64,000 nucleotides of DNA. Source: JBMOGA01 sp049318625 (GTDB lineage: Bacteria > Pseudomonadota > Alphaproteobacteria > Rhizobiales > Hyphomicrobiaceae). Of this stretch, positions 26,584-36,167 are shown piece after piece (the first letter of the stretch is position 1; each line of letters begins with the position of its first letter). A model generated the notes under the pieces. It did not search any database. It was not told the DNA's origin and worked only from the letters and a program-made list of their open reading frames with translations. Location: NCBI GenBank assembly GCA_049318625.1, contig JBMOGA010000002.1, positions 97,081 through 161,080 on the forward strand. The letters are read 5' to 3'. The position numbers and the translations under genes were made by a program.

Positions 26584-28209
26584 ATGCAGAAATCTGCCGA
26601 ACAGACCGAGCCCGCCGCAGCCGGCACGACCTTACCGCCCGAGATCGCCCGGCGGCGCACGTTTGCGATCATTTCGCATCCCGACGCCGGCAAAACGACA
26701 CTGACCGAGAAGCTGCTGTTGTTCGGCGGCGCCATTCAGATGGCCGGTCACGTGCGCGCCCGCGGCGAGCGTCGCCGGACGCGATCCGATTGGATGGAAA
26801 TCGAACAGTCTCGCGGTATTTCCGTTACCAGCTCGGTCATGACCTTCGAGCGCGACGGCATCGTCTTCAACCTGCTGGATACGCCCGGTCACTCCGACTT
26901 CAGCGAGGATACCTACCGCACCCTCAGCGCCGTCGACGCGGCCGTCATGGTCATCGACGCGGCGAAAGGCATCGAAAGCCAGACGCGCAAGCTGTTCGAA
27001 GTCTGTCGCCTGCGCGACATCCCGATCATCACCTTCATCAACAAGGTGGACCGGGAAGGCCAAGATCCATTGTCGCTGATGGACGAGATCGCGTCCGGTC
27101 TCGCGCTCGATCTCACCCCGGCGACATGGCCGATCGGGCTCGGCTCTGCGTTTCGCGGCTGTATCGACATGATCGGCAATCGCGCGCTGCTGCCGGAAGG
27201 CGAGCGCAACACGCCGTTTGGCCCGGTGATCCCGTTCACCGATCCCTCTGAAGTCATCGATCTGCCCGGGATGGACGCCGACGTTGCAAGCGCGGCTGTG
27301 GAAGGATTGGAGCTCGCTCGCGCGGCTCTGCCCGCGTTCGACCTGCAGGCGTTCCACGAGGGCCACCTCTCGCCGGTATTCTTCGGCTCGGCCCTGCGCA
27401 ATTTCTGCGTGTCCGAGCTGCTCGATGGGCTCGGCAACTGGGCCCCGGGCCCGCTGCCCCGCAAAGCCGCGCAGCGCACCATCGATCCGGGCGAAGACAA
27501 GGTCACGGCCTTCGTCTTCAAGGTCCAGGCCAACATGGACCCGAACCACCGCGATAGGGTTGCCTTCGTCCGCCTGTGCTCGGGCCGGTTCCGCCGCGGC
27601 ATGAAGTTGTTTCACGTCCGCGAGGAGCGCTTCCACGCCATCACCGCGCCGATCCTCTTCTTCGCCCAGCAGCGCGAGACCGCCGACGAGGCGTGGGCCG
27701 GCGACATCATGGGCATCCCGAACCATGGCATCTTGCGCGTCGGCGATACGCTCACCGAAGGCGAAAAGCTCAAGTTCGAAGGCATCCCCAATTTCGCGCC
27801 CGAGCTCATGCGCCGGGTGATCATCGAGGACGCGATCAAGGCCAAGCAGTTGAACCGCGCCCTGCAGGATCTCGCTGAGGAAGGCGTCGTGCAAGTCTTC
27901 CAGCCGCTCATCGGCGCCCGGCCGATCCTCGGTGTGGTCGGCGGCCTTCAGTTCGACGTTCTGGCCTGCCGCCTGAGGACCGAATACGGCGTGCCGATCT
28001 CCTACGAGCCGGCCCCCTGCGACAGCGCGCGATGGGTCGAATGCGACACCAAGGAGATGCTGGACCGGTTCACCGACCGCAATCGCATCAGCCTCGCGCG
28101 CGACCGCGATGGCGCTCTGGTGTTCCTGCCGGAGTCGAGCTGGATGATGCGCCATACCCAGGAGAACTGGCCGGAGGTGCGGTTCGTCGCCGTCCGCGAA
28201 CGCGGCTAG
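26584..28209 (+). CDS. prfC: Peptide chain release factor 3
   Basis: RF3 is the GTPase that removes RF1 or RF2 from the ribosome after peptide release. The 541-residue length is normal. G1 is SHPDAGKTT (31-39), the effector region is SRGISVTSSVMTFE, G3 is DTPGH from residue 99 and G4 is NKVD (153-156). The extended C-terminal domains are complete, with PILGVVGGLQFDVLACRL near residue 440, typical of RF3 and not of EF-G. The ATG at 26584 lacks a strong ribosome site. It is convergent with glnD, with 37 bp between the stops, and has no evident operon partner. Confidence 0.96.
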   Translation: MQKSAEQTEPAAAGTTLPPEIARRRTFAIISHPDAGKTTLTEKLLLFGGAIQMAGHVRARGERRRTRSDWMEIEQSRGISVTSSVMTFERDGIVFNLLDTPGHSDFSEDTYRTLSAVDAAVMVIDAAKGIESQTRKLFEVCRLRDIPIITFINKVDREGQDPLSLMDEIASGLALDLTPATWPIGLGSAFRGCIDMIGNRALLPEGERNTPFGPVIPFTDPSEVIDLPGMDADVASAAVEGLELARAALPAFDLQAFHEGHLSPVFFGSALRNFCVSELLDGLGNWAPGPLPRKAAQRTIDPGEDKVTAFVFKVQANMDPNHRDRVAFVRLCSGRFRRGMKLFHVREERFHAITAPILFFAQQRETADEAWAGDIMGIPNHGILRVGDTLTEGEKLKFEGIPNFAPELMRRVIIEDAIKAKQLNRALQDLAEEGVVQVFQPLIGARPILGVVGGLQFDVLACRLRTEYGVPISYEPAPCDSARWVECDTKEMLDRFTDRNRISLARDRDGALVFLPESSWMMRHTQENWPEVRFVAVRERG

Positions 28210-28246
28210 CAGAGACTCGCGGGCACAACGGCGAAACGGCTCCCGT

Positions 28247-31018
28247 TCATTCGGTCGCCGCCTTGGCTGCCGCCACCGGCCCGGCCAGGGCGGTCTCGAG
28301 ACGTTGGCGTATGGCCCTGTGCCGGCTATCGGCGATCTTCTTCCCAGTCAGATCGGTGACGTAGAACACGTCGACGGCCTTCTCGCCGTAGGTGGTGATC
28401 AGCGCCGAGGTGATGTCGAGCGACAGATCCGACAGCGAACTGGTGAGGTCGTAGAGCAGCCCGGGGCGGTCGAGACCGGCGACCTCGATCACCGTGAACT
28501 GGTCCGACAGCGCGTTGTTGATCAGCACCTCCGGGGCCACACGGAACGCCGACATGCGAGGCTCGGCCCGTCGCTTCTCCATCAGGCTGGCAAGGCCGAC
28601 CTCGCCCTTCAGCATCCGCTCGATGTATCCGGCGATCCGCTTCGCCCGCCGTTCCTCGTCCTCGTCGAGTGCGAAGGCCCGCTCCAGGCGGAAGGTGTCG
28701 AGCGCCCGGCCATCGCGCGTTGTCGAGATGCTGGCGCCGACGATGTTGGCACCCCCGGCGGCGCAGGCGCCTGCGAACAAGGACAGCAGCCGCGGGTGGT
28801 TCGGCGCCAGAACGGTGAGTTCGGTGACGGATTTGAAGGAATCGGTCTTGAACGATGTCGCAAGCCGGCGGTCTTGCCGATCCGCCTCGCGCATCAGCTT
28901 GGCATGCTCGGCCTGCTGCCGCGGTTCGATCTTGAGCCAATAGTCGGGGTACTGGCGCTCGATGAAGCCCTGGACGTCGGATTCCGACCAGTCGGTCAGT
29001 GCCGCTCGCAATTCCTTCTGCGCCTGGGTCACGCGGTCGGTACGCGCCCGCTCCGTGTGTCCACCGGCAACCAGCGGCTCGGTCTCGTAGTAGAGCGTGC
29101 GCAGCAGTTGGCCTTTCCACCCGTTCCAGGTGCCGGGGCCGACCGCGCGGATATCGGCGACGGTGAGCAGAAGCAGCAGCTTCAGTCGCTCCGGACTCTG
29201 CACGGTCGCTGCAAAGTCCCGGATGGTGCGCGGGTCGGAGAGGTCACGTGTCTGCGCGACGTTGCTCATGGTCAGGTGCTCTTCGACGAGCCACGCGACC
29301 AGCTCGACCTCGGCCGCACTCAAGCCGAAGCGCGGCGCGAGAACGCGCGCGATGCGCGCGCCGACCACCGAGTGGTCCTCGACCCGACCCTTGCCGATGT
29401 CGTGAAGGAAAGCCGCGACGTAGAGCGCGCGCCGGTTCTGGATCGAGCCGACGATCTTGGTCGAAAGCGGCAGAGTGTCCTTGAGCTCGCCGTGCTCGAT
29501 GGCGGTCAGTTCGCCAACGGTCCGCAACAGATGCTCATCGACCGTATAGTGGTGATACAGGTTGAACTGCATCATCGAGACGACGCGCCCGTACTCCGGT
29601 ATGAACCGCCCGAGTAGGCCGGATTCGTTCATCAGCCGCAGCGTCGATTCAGGGTTCGTTTTCGACGACAAGAGCTCGACGAAGATGCGATTGGCCTCGG
29701 GGTCGTCGCGCACGGCGTCGATGCTGCGCAGTGATGTCCGCAGCAGCCTGAGCGCGACAGGGTGCAGATCGCTGCCGGTCTCCGCGGCAACGGCGAAAAT
29801 GCGGATGAGATTGACCGGATCGCGCTTGAAGACCTCGGGATCGGCAACGTTGACCCGATCGTTGTCGATGCGGAAATCGGTGCGCCGCCGCACCTGCCGC
29901 CGGACCCGCCACGTGGTCGGGTTCAACAGGCGATTGAGGCCCGGAGACGATTTGAGCTGCTGCACCTCGAGCGCATTCGACAGCACGCGGGTCAGCTCGC
30001 CGACTTCCTTGGCGATCAGGAAGTAATGCTTCATGAACCGCTCGACGGCCCTCAGACCATTGCCGTCACGATAGCCGAGCCGCTGCGCCATGGCCGGCTG
30101 GAGGTCGAAGGTGAGGCGCTCCTCCGGCCGCCCGGTCAGGAAATGCAGGTGGCAGCGGACCGTCCAGAGAAAGTCCTCGCACTTGCGGAACATCGCCACC
30201 TCGGCGGGTGTGAACACCGCAGCCGTGTCGGCGACGGCCGAGATGTCGGCGCCGTGGAGGTACTTGGCGAGCCAATGCAGGGTGTGGAGGTCGCGCAGCC
30301 CGCCTTTGCCGTCCTTGATGTTGGGCTCGACCAGGTAGCGGCTCTCGCCCTTGCGCTTATGCCGCTGATCGCGTTCAGCCATCTTTGCATCGATGAAGGC
30401 CCTGGCCGAGCCGTGGACGACGTCGGACCGGAAGCGATCGACCAGTTCTCGGTAGAGCTGACCATCGCCCCAGATGAATCGCGCATCGAGCAGCGCCGTG
30501 CGAATGGTGAAGTCCGTGCCGGACAGCTTCAGACATTGATCGACGTTGCGGGTGGCGTGCCCGACCTTCTGGCCGAGATCCCAGAGGATGTAGAGCATCG
30601 TTTCGACGACGCTCTCGCCCCAGGGAGTCTGCTTGTAGGGAAGCAAGAACAGCAGGTCGATGTCCGAACCGGGTGCTAGGCGCCCGCGTCCGTACCCGCC
30701 GGTGGCGATGATGGCCATCCGCTCGGCTTCGGAGGGATTGGTGGCGCGATAGACGTGGGCCGTTGCGTAATCGAACACCAGACGAACGATCTCGTCCTGG
30801 AGCAGGGACAGGCCCTCCGAGCAGCGCTGCCCGTTCCCGTCCTGCTCCAAGGCCGCCTGGGCGGCAGCCCGACCATCGCGCAGCACGCCGCGCAATCGCT
30901 CGACAACCAGCGGGCGCGCGTCCTTTGCGCTGCCGGCAGCCCGGAACAGGTCGGTCAGTTCCTGACGCAAGGCGGTCTTGTCGAAGTAGGGCGGCGGTAT
31001 AGTCAGTGGCTTGTCCAT
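28247..31018 (-). CDS. glnD: [Protein-PII] uridylyltransferase / uridylyl-removing enzyme
   Basis: The nitrogen sensor GlnD adds UMP to PII proteins when glutamine is low and removes it when glutamine is high. All four parts are visible in 923 residues: the nucleotidyltransferase motif GGYGRGRLAPGSDIDLLFL at about 107-125, the PII-uridylyltransferase helical domain, an HD hydrolase site (HDIGKGR, about residue 535), and two C-terminal ACT domains (from about 735 and 850), which bind glutamine in this family. The catalytic G-G-x-G and D-x-D are intact. The ATG is followed by a normal N-terminus. It is divergent from sppA across 327 bp. Confidence 0.96.
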   Translation of the reverse strand: MDKPLTIPPPYFDKTALRQELTDLFRAAGSAKDARPLVVERLRGVLRDGRAAAQAALEQDGNGQRCSEGLSLLQDEIVRLVFDYATAHVYRATNPSEAERMAIIATGGYGRGRLAPGSDIDLLFLLPYKQTPWGESVVETMLYILWDLGQKVGHATRNVDQCLKLSGTDFTIRTALLDARFIWGDGQLYRELVDRFRSDVVHGSARAFIDAKMAERDQRHKRKGESRYLVEPNIKDGKGGLRDLHTLHWLAKYLHGADISAVADTAAVFTPAEVAMFRKCEDFLWTVRCHLHFLTGRPEERLTFDLQPAMAQRLGYRDGNGLRAVERFMKHYFLIAKEVGELTRVLSNALEVQQLKSSPGLNRLLNPTTWRVRRQVRRRTDFRIDNDRVNVADPEVFKRDPVNLIRIFAVAAETGSDLHPVALRLLRTSLRSIDAVRDDPEANRIFVELLSSKTNPESTLRLMNESGLLGRFIPEYGRVVSMMQFNLYHHYTVDEHLLRTVGELTAIEHGELKDTLPLSTKIVGSIQNRRALYVAAFLHDIGKGRVEDHSVVGARIARVLAPRFGLSAAEVELVAWLVEEHLTMSNVAQTRDLSDPRTIRDFAATVQSPERLKLLLLLTVADIRAVGPGTWNGWKGQLLRTLYYETEPLVAGGHTERARTDRVTQAQKELRAALTDWSESDVQGFIERQYPDYWLKIEPRQQAEHAKLMREADRQDRRLATSFKTDSFKSVTELTVLAPNHPRLLSLFAGACAAGGANIVGASISTTRDGRALDTFRLERAFALDEDEERRAKRIAGYIERMLKGEVGLASLMEKRRAEPRMSAFRVAPEVLINNALSDQFTVIEVAGLDRPGLLYDLTSSLSDLSLDITSALITTYGEKAVDVFYVTDLTGKKIADSRHRAIRQRLETALAGPVAAAKAATE

Positions 31019-31345
31019 GCGTTCGGTCTTCCTAGCCCGCCTTTCGCCCAGCGATGGGGCCTGAACGGAGGCGAAATCGACGACAGGCCAGGAGTGACCC
31101 GCCGATCGATGTGGTTCATCGGGCGAGAGTCGCGACGCCGCCTGTCATCGATTGCGCTCCGCCCTACGGGTCACGCTGGCACGCATGTAGCAACGTTCGG
31201 TCACCCTGTCGCGACCTGTGAACACTGCTTCGCTGTGTTTGCGGTGCAGCATAGGTTGCCGTAAGGCGCGGTCCTCCGTAACGTAGCCGCGCAATGAGTT
31301 GGGCCTGCCCCATTGTGGAGGGCCTATTGCCGAGGAGCCGGAACA
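31019..31345. other. Intergenic region between glnD and sppA
   Basis: 327 bp between divergent starts must hold the promoters of both genes. The third-position GC pattern of coding sequence is absent and no frame here has a ribosome site. I see no -35/-10 pair, hairpin or operator that I would defend. Confidence 0.4.
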
Positions 31346-32305
31346 TTGAGTCTCGAAACTGAAACCGTGCTCGATCGCCGGCGCTTGCGGCGCCAGATCT
31401 CTTTCTGGAGGGTTCTAGCCGTTCTGGCGGTCGTCGCGGCGGTCGGAGCCGTTCTCGCGGTTCGCGATACGAGTTTTCTGGACCGCCGGCAGATCGCCCG
31501 GGTTGCCATTGATGGCATGATCACCGACGACAGGGATATGCAACGTTTGCTGCGCCGCATTGGCGAGGCCAAACACGTGCAGGGGGTCATACTGGCGATC
31601 AACAGCCCGGGTGGAACGACCACGGGCGGAGAGGCCCTCTTCGAGGGTCTGCGCCGGTTGGCCGAGAAAAAGCCGGTCGTCGCCCAGTTCGGCACGGTCG
31701 CGGCGTCGGCAGCCTACATCGCAGGCCTCGCCGCCGACCACATCGTGGCGCGCGGCAACACGATCACGGGGTCCGTCGGCGTGATCGTCCAATGGCCGGA
31801 GGTTGCCGGCCTCCTCGACAAGCTGGGCGTCAAGATCAACGAAGTGAAGAGCGGCCCGCTGAAAGCCACCCCGTCGCCGTTCCAGCCGACCGACGAGCGC
31901 GGCCGCGCGCTCACCCAGGAAATGGTGGCTGATGGTCAGCGCTGGTTCCTGAGCTTGGTCGCCAGCCGCCGCAGTCTCGATCCGGCAACGGTTCCCGGTT
32001 TGACCGAAGGCCGCATCTATTCCGGTCGCGAGGCCCTGCGCCTGAAGCTGGTCGATGAGATCGGCGGCGAGTTGGAGGCTGTTCGCTGGTTGGGCACGCG
32101 CGGCGTTTCAGCCGGCGCCAAGGTTGTCAATTGGAAGCCCGAACGCGAAGACGACTGGTCGATCACGCGCAGCATCGCAGCGATGACGGGACAGATCGCG
32201 GCGTCGACGATCACCGAGATCAAGACCAGTCTTCAACAGGGTGCCGGGTTGGGCGGGATGGCCCTTGACGGCTTCGTATCTGTTTGGCAGCCTTCCAAAA
32301 ATTAA
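31346..32305 (+). CDS. sppA: Signal peptide peptidase SppA, short 36K type
   Basis: A membrane-anchored serine peptidase of family S49 that degrades cleaved signal peptides at the inner membrane. It has 319 residues, the short single-domain form. A transmembrane helix covers about 20-39. The S49 fold markers are NSPGGTTTGG (86-95), a Ser121 nucleophile in VAASAAY and a Lys173 general base in GPLKATPSPF. I start at TTG 31346, since GAGGAG ends eight bases before it and no better ATG exists; the open frame continues upstream. ihfB begins 33 bp downstream and lapA follows, an order known from other alphaproteobacteria. Confidence 0.93.
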   Translation: MSLETETVLDRRRLRRQISFWRVLAVLAVVAAVGAVLAVRDTSFLDRRQIARVAIDGMITDDRDMQRLLRRIGEAKHVQGVILAINSPGGTTTGGEALFEGLRRLAEKKPVVAQFGTVAASAAYIAGLAADHIVARGNTITGSVGVIVQWPEVAGLLDKLGVKINEVKSGPLKATPSPFQPTDERGRALTQEMVADGQRWFLSLVASRRSLDPATVPGLTEGRIYSGREALRLKLVDEIGGELEAVRWLGTRGVSAGAKVVNWKPEREDDWSITRSIAAMTGQIAASTITEIKTSLQQGAGLGGMALDGFVSVWQPSKN

Positions 32306-32338
32306 AGTATTACAACGCTTTGTTTCTGGGAGACGGCC

Positions 32339-32638
32339 GTGATCAAGTCTGAGCTCATTCAAAAGATTGCGGCGGCCAACCCGCACCTCTATCACCGCGA
32401 TGTCGAACGCATCCTCGAGGTCATTCTCGATGAGATCGTCGAGGCACTGGCCCGCGGCGACCGGGTGGAACTGCGGGGATTCGGGGCGTTCACCGTGAAG
32501 TACAGGGCGCCACGCCGCGGTCGCAACCCGCGGACTGGGGCGACGGTCTCGGTCCAGGAGAAGTTCGTGCCCTTCTTCAAGACCGGCAAGGAGCTGCGCG
32601 AGCGCTTGAACGAGGCGGACGAGCGCGATCGGGCCTGA
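32339..32638 (+). CDS. ihfB: Integration host factor subunit beta
   Basis: A small DNA-bending protein, the beta half of IHF, which shapes promoters, origins and recombination sites. The 99 residues begin at GTG (MIKSELIQKIAAANPHLY) with GGGAG upstream. The beta-arm with the minor-groove proline is RRGRNPRTG (59-67; P64), and GFGAFTVKYR precedes it. Choice of IHF-beta over HU rests on the MIKSELI start and EKFVPFFKTGKELRERLN end. It sits between sppA and lapA and not directly behind rpsA, where many proteobacteria have it. Confidence 0.93.
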   Translation: MIKSELIQKIAAANPHLYHRDVERILEVILDEIVEALARGDRVELRGFGAFTVKYRAPRRGRNPRTGATVSVQEKFVPFFKTGKELRERLNEADERDRA

Positions 32639-32664
32639 CCGGCCACCCAGGGGAGATCTGAGAC

Positions 32665-33015
32665 GTGCTGAAACGGATGTTCGGGCTGGTTTTCGGGTTT
32701 GCCGCGGCCACCCTGCTGGTCACGGTCGCCGTCGCCAATCGTCATGCCGTGGTGCTGGTGCTCGACCCGTTCAATCCCAAGGATCCGGTTCTGTCGCTGC
32801 AGCTCCCGTTCTACGCCTACCTGTTTGCGGTACTGATCTGCGGCGTGCTGCTCGGCGGCTTCGCCACTTGGCTCAGCCAGGGCAAATGGCGCCGCATCGC
32901 GCGCAACCGGACCCAGGAGGCTCTGCGCTGGAAGGGTGAGGCCGAGCGTCTGACTCGCGAGCGCGACAGCCGCGTCGCCTCCGAGCGCCGTCAACTCGCG
33001 GTCGTTGGTCGCTGA
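32665..33015 (+). CDS. LapA-domain (DUF1049) inner-membrane protein
   Basis: A 116-residue protein with two predicted transmembrane helices (about residues 4-24 and 44-66) linked by VANRHAVVLVLDPFNP, the typical LapA-domain loop, and a charged cytoplasmic tail (WRRIARNRTQEALRWKGEAE). In E. coli the related LapA acts in lipopolysaccharide assembly; whether this holds here is not known. The start is a GTG with GGGGAG upstream. It is 26 bp after ihfB and 3 bp before the ornithine cyclodeaminase homologue, so it belongs to the sppA-ihfB operon. Confidence 0.85.
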   Translation: MLKRMFGLVFGFAAATLLVTVAVANRHAVVLVLDPFNPKDPVLSLQLPFYAYLFAVLICGVLLGGFATWLSQGKWRRIARNRTQEALRWKGEAERLTRERDSRVASERRQLAVVGR

Positions 33016-33018
33016 GCG

Positions 33019-33978
33019 ATGCGCTTTGTCGACGCCGAGGCGATCGGACGGCTGCTGGCCTACCCCGATCTCGTCGATATCCTCGCGGCGCGGTTTAGCG
33101 AGGGGGCGCATGCCCCGCCCCGCCACCACCACACCGTCAGGCTCGAAGGGCGGCCGGATGCGACCCTTCTGCTGATGCCGGCGTGGACGGCTGATCCCGG
33201 CAATGCTGCCGTGGCCGGACGCTATCTCGGCATCAAATCGGTGACCGTGTTCCCCGACAACAATACCCGCGGCAAACCCGCGATCTATGGTGCCTATCTG
33301 TTGCTGTCGACCGAGACGGGCGAGCCGCTGGCACTGATGGACGCGCCGGCGTTGACCGTCTGGCGGACGGCGGCGGCCTCCGCACTCGCCGCGCGGTTCC
33401 TGGCCCGTGAGGATGCGGCACGGCTCGTAATGATCGGTGCGGGGGCGCTGGCGCCCTACATCATCCGCGCCCATGCCTCGGTCCGGCCGATCCGCGAGGT
33501 GGCCATCTGGAACCGCTCCCGTGCCAACGCCGAGCGGGTCGTGGCGGCGCTGGCCGGCGCCGGTTTTGCGGTGGGCGTCGCCGACGATCTGGAGACGGCG
33601 GTGCGCGGGGCCGATATCGTTTCGACGGCCACCATTTCTGCGACGCCGATCCTTCAAGGGGCTTGGCTGCGGCCGGGAACCCACGTGGATTGTGTCGGCG
33701 CCTTCCGGCCCGACATGCGCGAGACCGACGACGATGTGGTGCACCGCGCGCGGATCTGGGTCGATACCCGGGCGGGTGGGCTCGCGGAAGCGGGCGATAT
33801 CCTGATTCCGCTGCGGGCCGGGGTCATCCGGGAGACGGATATCCAGGGCGACCTGTTCGAGTTGTGCCGCGGCACCGCGCCGGTGCGCCGGGACGCCACC
33901 GAGATCACCATGTTCAAATCGGTCGGCGCGTCCATCGAGGACCTTGCGGCCGCGGTCGCCGTCTACGAGCGGTTGTGA
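33019..33978 (+). CDS. Ornithine cyclodeaminase / mu-crystallin family protein
   Basis: A 319-residue Rossmann-fold protein of the OCD/mu-crystallin family, whose members deaminate ornithine to proline, reduce imines or act as alanine dehydrogenases with NAD(P). The N-terminal half has the family dimer and substrate region (GRPDATLLLMPAW, then GIKSVTVFPDNN), followed by the nucleotide site MIGAGALAPYIIRAH near residue 137 and ADIVSTATISATPIL. The exact reaction cannot be read from the sequence. It lies 3 bp after lapA and about 80 bp before purH on the same strand. Confidence 0.9.
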   Translation: MRFVDAEAIGRLLAYPDLVDILAARFSEGAHAPPRHHHTVRLEGRPDATLLLMPAWTADPGNAAVAGRYLGIKSVTVFPDNNTRGKPAIYGAYLLLSTETGEPLALMDAPALTVWRTAAASALAARFLAREDAARLVMIGAGALAPYIIRAHASVRPIREVAIWNRSRANAERVVAALAGAGFAVGVADDLETAVRGADIVSTATISATPILQGAWLRPGTHVDCVGAFRPDMRETDDDVVHRARIWVDTRAGGLAEAGDILIPLRAGVIRETDIQGDLFELCRGTAPVRRDATEITMFKSVGASIEDLAAAVAVYERL

Positions 33979-34057
33979 CCTCACCCCTCCGTCGGGTTTC
34001 CGGGCCACCGCGATCCGTGCTAACGCCGCCCCAATCACCCGGCAGGATCCTTGCGCC

Positions 34058-35638
34058 ATGACCACGACCCACCCTATTCGACGCGCCCTGATATCGGTCT
34101 CCGACAAGTCCGGCCTCATCGAACTCGGCCAGGCTTTGGCGGCGGCCGGCGTCGAGATCCTGTCGACCGGCGGCACGGCCGCGGCCCTGGCCAAGGCCGG
34201 TGTGCCCGTGAAGGACGTGGCCGCCCATACCGGTTTCCCGGAGATGATGGACGGTCGGCTGAAAACGCTGCATCCCAAGGTCCATGGCGGTCTGCTCGCG
34301 ATCCGCGGCAATGCCGCGCACGAGGCCGACGCCCAGGCCCACGCCATCGCGCCGATCGACCTGCTGGTGGTCAATCTGTATCCGTTCGAGGAGACGCTGG
34401 CGAAGGGCGCGCCCTTCGACGACTGCGTCGAGAACATCGATATCGGTGGCCCGGCGATGATCCGTGGCGCCGCCAAGAACCACCAGGCCGTGACCGTCAT
34501 CGTCGACGTCGCCGACTACCCGCGCCTGCTGGACGAGATGCGCGCCAACGGCGGCGCGACCACCGCCGCGTTCAAGCGCGAACTGGCCCAGAAGGCCTAT
34601 GCCCGCACCGCCGCCTACGATGGCGCCATATCGAATTGGCTGGGTGCCGTCGTCGACCACCCGAACGGCAAAGGCCAGGGCTTTCCGCGGACCTTCACGG
34701 TTCAGCTCCAGAAGAAGCAGGAGCTGCGCTATGGCGAGAACCCGCACCAGCAGGCCGCCTTCTATGTGGGCCGCACGCCGGGCGAGGCGTCCATTTCCAC
34801 GGCGGTGCAGGTGCTCGGCAAGGAACTCTCGTACAACAACATCGCCGATGCCGACGCGGCCCTGGAATGCGTCAAGGAATTCGCCGGCGAGCCCGCTTGC
34901 GTGATCGTCAAGCACGCCAATCCCTGCGGAGTGGCGGAAGGCGCAACGCCGCTCGCCGCCTATGACCGGGCCTTCAAGACTGACCCTGAGTCCGCATTCG
35001 GGGGCATCATCGCCTTCAACAGGCCGCTCGATGCCGCGACCGCCAAGGTCATCGTCGAGCGCCAGTTCGTCGAGGTGATCATCGCGCCATCCGCCACCCG
35101 CGAGGCCGAGGAGGCGGTCGCCGCCAAGAAGAACGTGCGGCTTCTGGTGACCGGCGATTGGCCGAAGGATCGCGCGCCGCGGCTCGATTGGAAGAAGGTG
35201 ACGGGTGGTCTGCTGGTCCAAGACGCGGATCTGGCGCTCGCCGAAACGTTCCGGGTGGTCACAGAGCGCGCGCCGACCAAGACCGAGATGGCCGACCTCG
35301 TGTTTGCCTGGAAGGTCGCCAAGTTTGTCAAGTCGAATGCCATCGTCTACGCACGCGACCTCGCCACGGTCGGCATCGGTGCCGGCCAGATGAGCCGGGT
35401 GAATTCATCCCGCATCGCCGTGATCAAGGCCGAGATGGCCGGCATCCCGGTGACCGGCTCCGTCGTCGCCTCGGATGCCTTCTTCCCGTTTGCGGATGGA
35501 TTGCTGGCCGCGGCCGAGGCCGGTGCCACGGCCGTCATCCAGCCGGGTGGCTCCATGCGCGACGACGAGGTGATCCGTGCGGCCGATGGGCAGGGGCTGG
35601 CCATGATCTTCACCGGCATCCGTCACTTCCGGCACTGA
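34058..35638 (+). CDS. purH: Bifunctional AICAR formyltransferase / IMP cyclohydrolase
   Basis: Catalyses the last two steps of IMP synthesis: formyl transfer to AICAR and ring closure. The 526-residue protein has the MGS-like cyclohydrolase domain first (ALISVSDKSGLIELGQAL, STGGTAAAL, DGRLKTLHPKVHGGLL) and the transformylase domain after about residue 200, with KHANPCGVAEG and SDAFFPFADG. The ATG at 34058 gives the standard N-terminus; an in-frame upstream extension reads as noise. A GNAT gene starts 1 bp after its stop and is likely translated from the same mRNA. Confidence 0.97.
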   Translation: MTTTHPIRRALISVSDKSGLIELGQALAAAGVEILSTGGTAAALAKAGVPVKDVAAHTGFPEMMDGRLKTLHPKVHGGLLAIRGNAAHEADAQAHAIAPIDLLVVNLYPFEETLAKGAPFDDCVENIDIGGPAMIRGAAKNHQAVTVIVDVADYPRLLDEMRANGGATTAAFKRELAQKAYARTAAYDGAISNWLGAVVDHPNGKGQGFPRTFTVQLQKKQELRYGENPHQQAAFYVGRTPGEASISTAVQVLGKELSYNNIADADAALECVKEFAGEPACVIVKHANPCGVAEGATPLAAYDRAFKTDPESAFGGIIAFNRPLDAATAKVIVERQFVEVIIAPSATREAEEAVAAKKNVRLLVTGDWPKDRAPRLDWKKVTGGLLVQDADLALAETFRVVTERAPTKTEMADLVFAWKVAKFVKSNAIVYARDLATVGIGAGQMSRVNSSRIAVIKAEMAGIPVTGSVVASDAFFPFADGLLAAAEAGATAVIQPGGSMRDDEVIRAADGQGLAMIFTGIRHFRH

Positions 35639-35639
35639 G

Positions 35640-36167
35640 ATGGCGCTGGGGCGGCCGAGCGGATGCCATGATAGCGCTGTCGCGCTCCGCCCGATGACGC
35701 CGGCCGACTGGCCGCTGCTGCGATCGTGGCTGGCCAGGCCCGATATCGAGTCCTGGTGGGGGCCACGCTCGGCGACCGAGCCCGGCATCCGCCTTGCGAT
35801 CGACAGCCGTGGCGTTTGCTGCATGATCGAGGCCGATGGCACTGCCGTCGGCTATGCACAGGCCGTCGATGCGACGATCTGGGGTGCCGATCTCCCAGCC
35901 GGTCTGCCCGCCGGCACCTGGGACATCGACGTGTTCGTCGCCGCAGAAGACCATCGTGGACGCGGCATCGGCAGCGCCGCACTCTGTGTGCTCGTGGACG
36001 AGGTGTTCGCGACAACCCTTGCGGTCGCCGTCTCGATCTTCGTTTCGGTTCGCAACGAGCGGGCGGTCCGGGCCTATGAAAAAGCCGGGTTCCGCTGGGT
36101 GGCCATCGCCCACGATCCCGCGCTCGGGCCCGAGTGGGTCATGCTGCTGGAGCGTCCGACCCGGTGA
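35640..36167 (+). CDS. GNAT-family N-acetyltransferase, aminoglycoside 6'-acetyltransferase-like
   Basis: A 175-residue acetyltransferase. The N-terminus VALRPMTPADWPLLRSWLARP and the DIESWWG motif resemble the AAC(6')/acetyltransf_8 branch, and the acetyl-CoA loop is DHRGRGIGSAAL. NERAVRAYEKAGFRW gives the usual C-terminal motif. AAC(6')-like sequences often have other substrates, so no resistance role is claimed. It begins 1 bp after purH, and its 3' end overlaps the end of the convergent MFS gene by 29 bp. Confidence 0.85.
   Translation: MALGRPSGCHDSAVALRPMTPADWPLLRSWLARPDIESWWGPRSATEPGIRLAIDSRGVCCMIEADGTAVGYAQAVDATIWGADLPAGLPAGTWDIDVFVAAEDHRGRGIGSAALCVLVDEVFATTLAVAVSIFVSVRNERAVRAYEKAGFRWVAIAHDPALGPEWVMLLERPTR

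Noticed and set aside
35640..36167. Aminoglycoside resistance gene
   Set aside because: The protein is only in the wider AAC(6')-like GNAT branch and follows purH in a housekeeping context, so no resistance role is supported.
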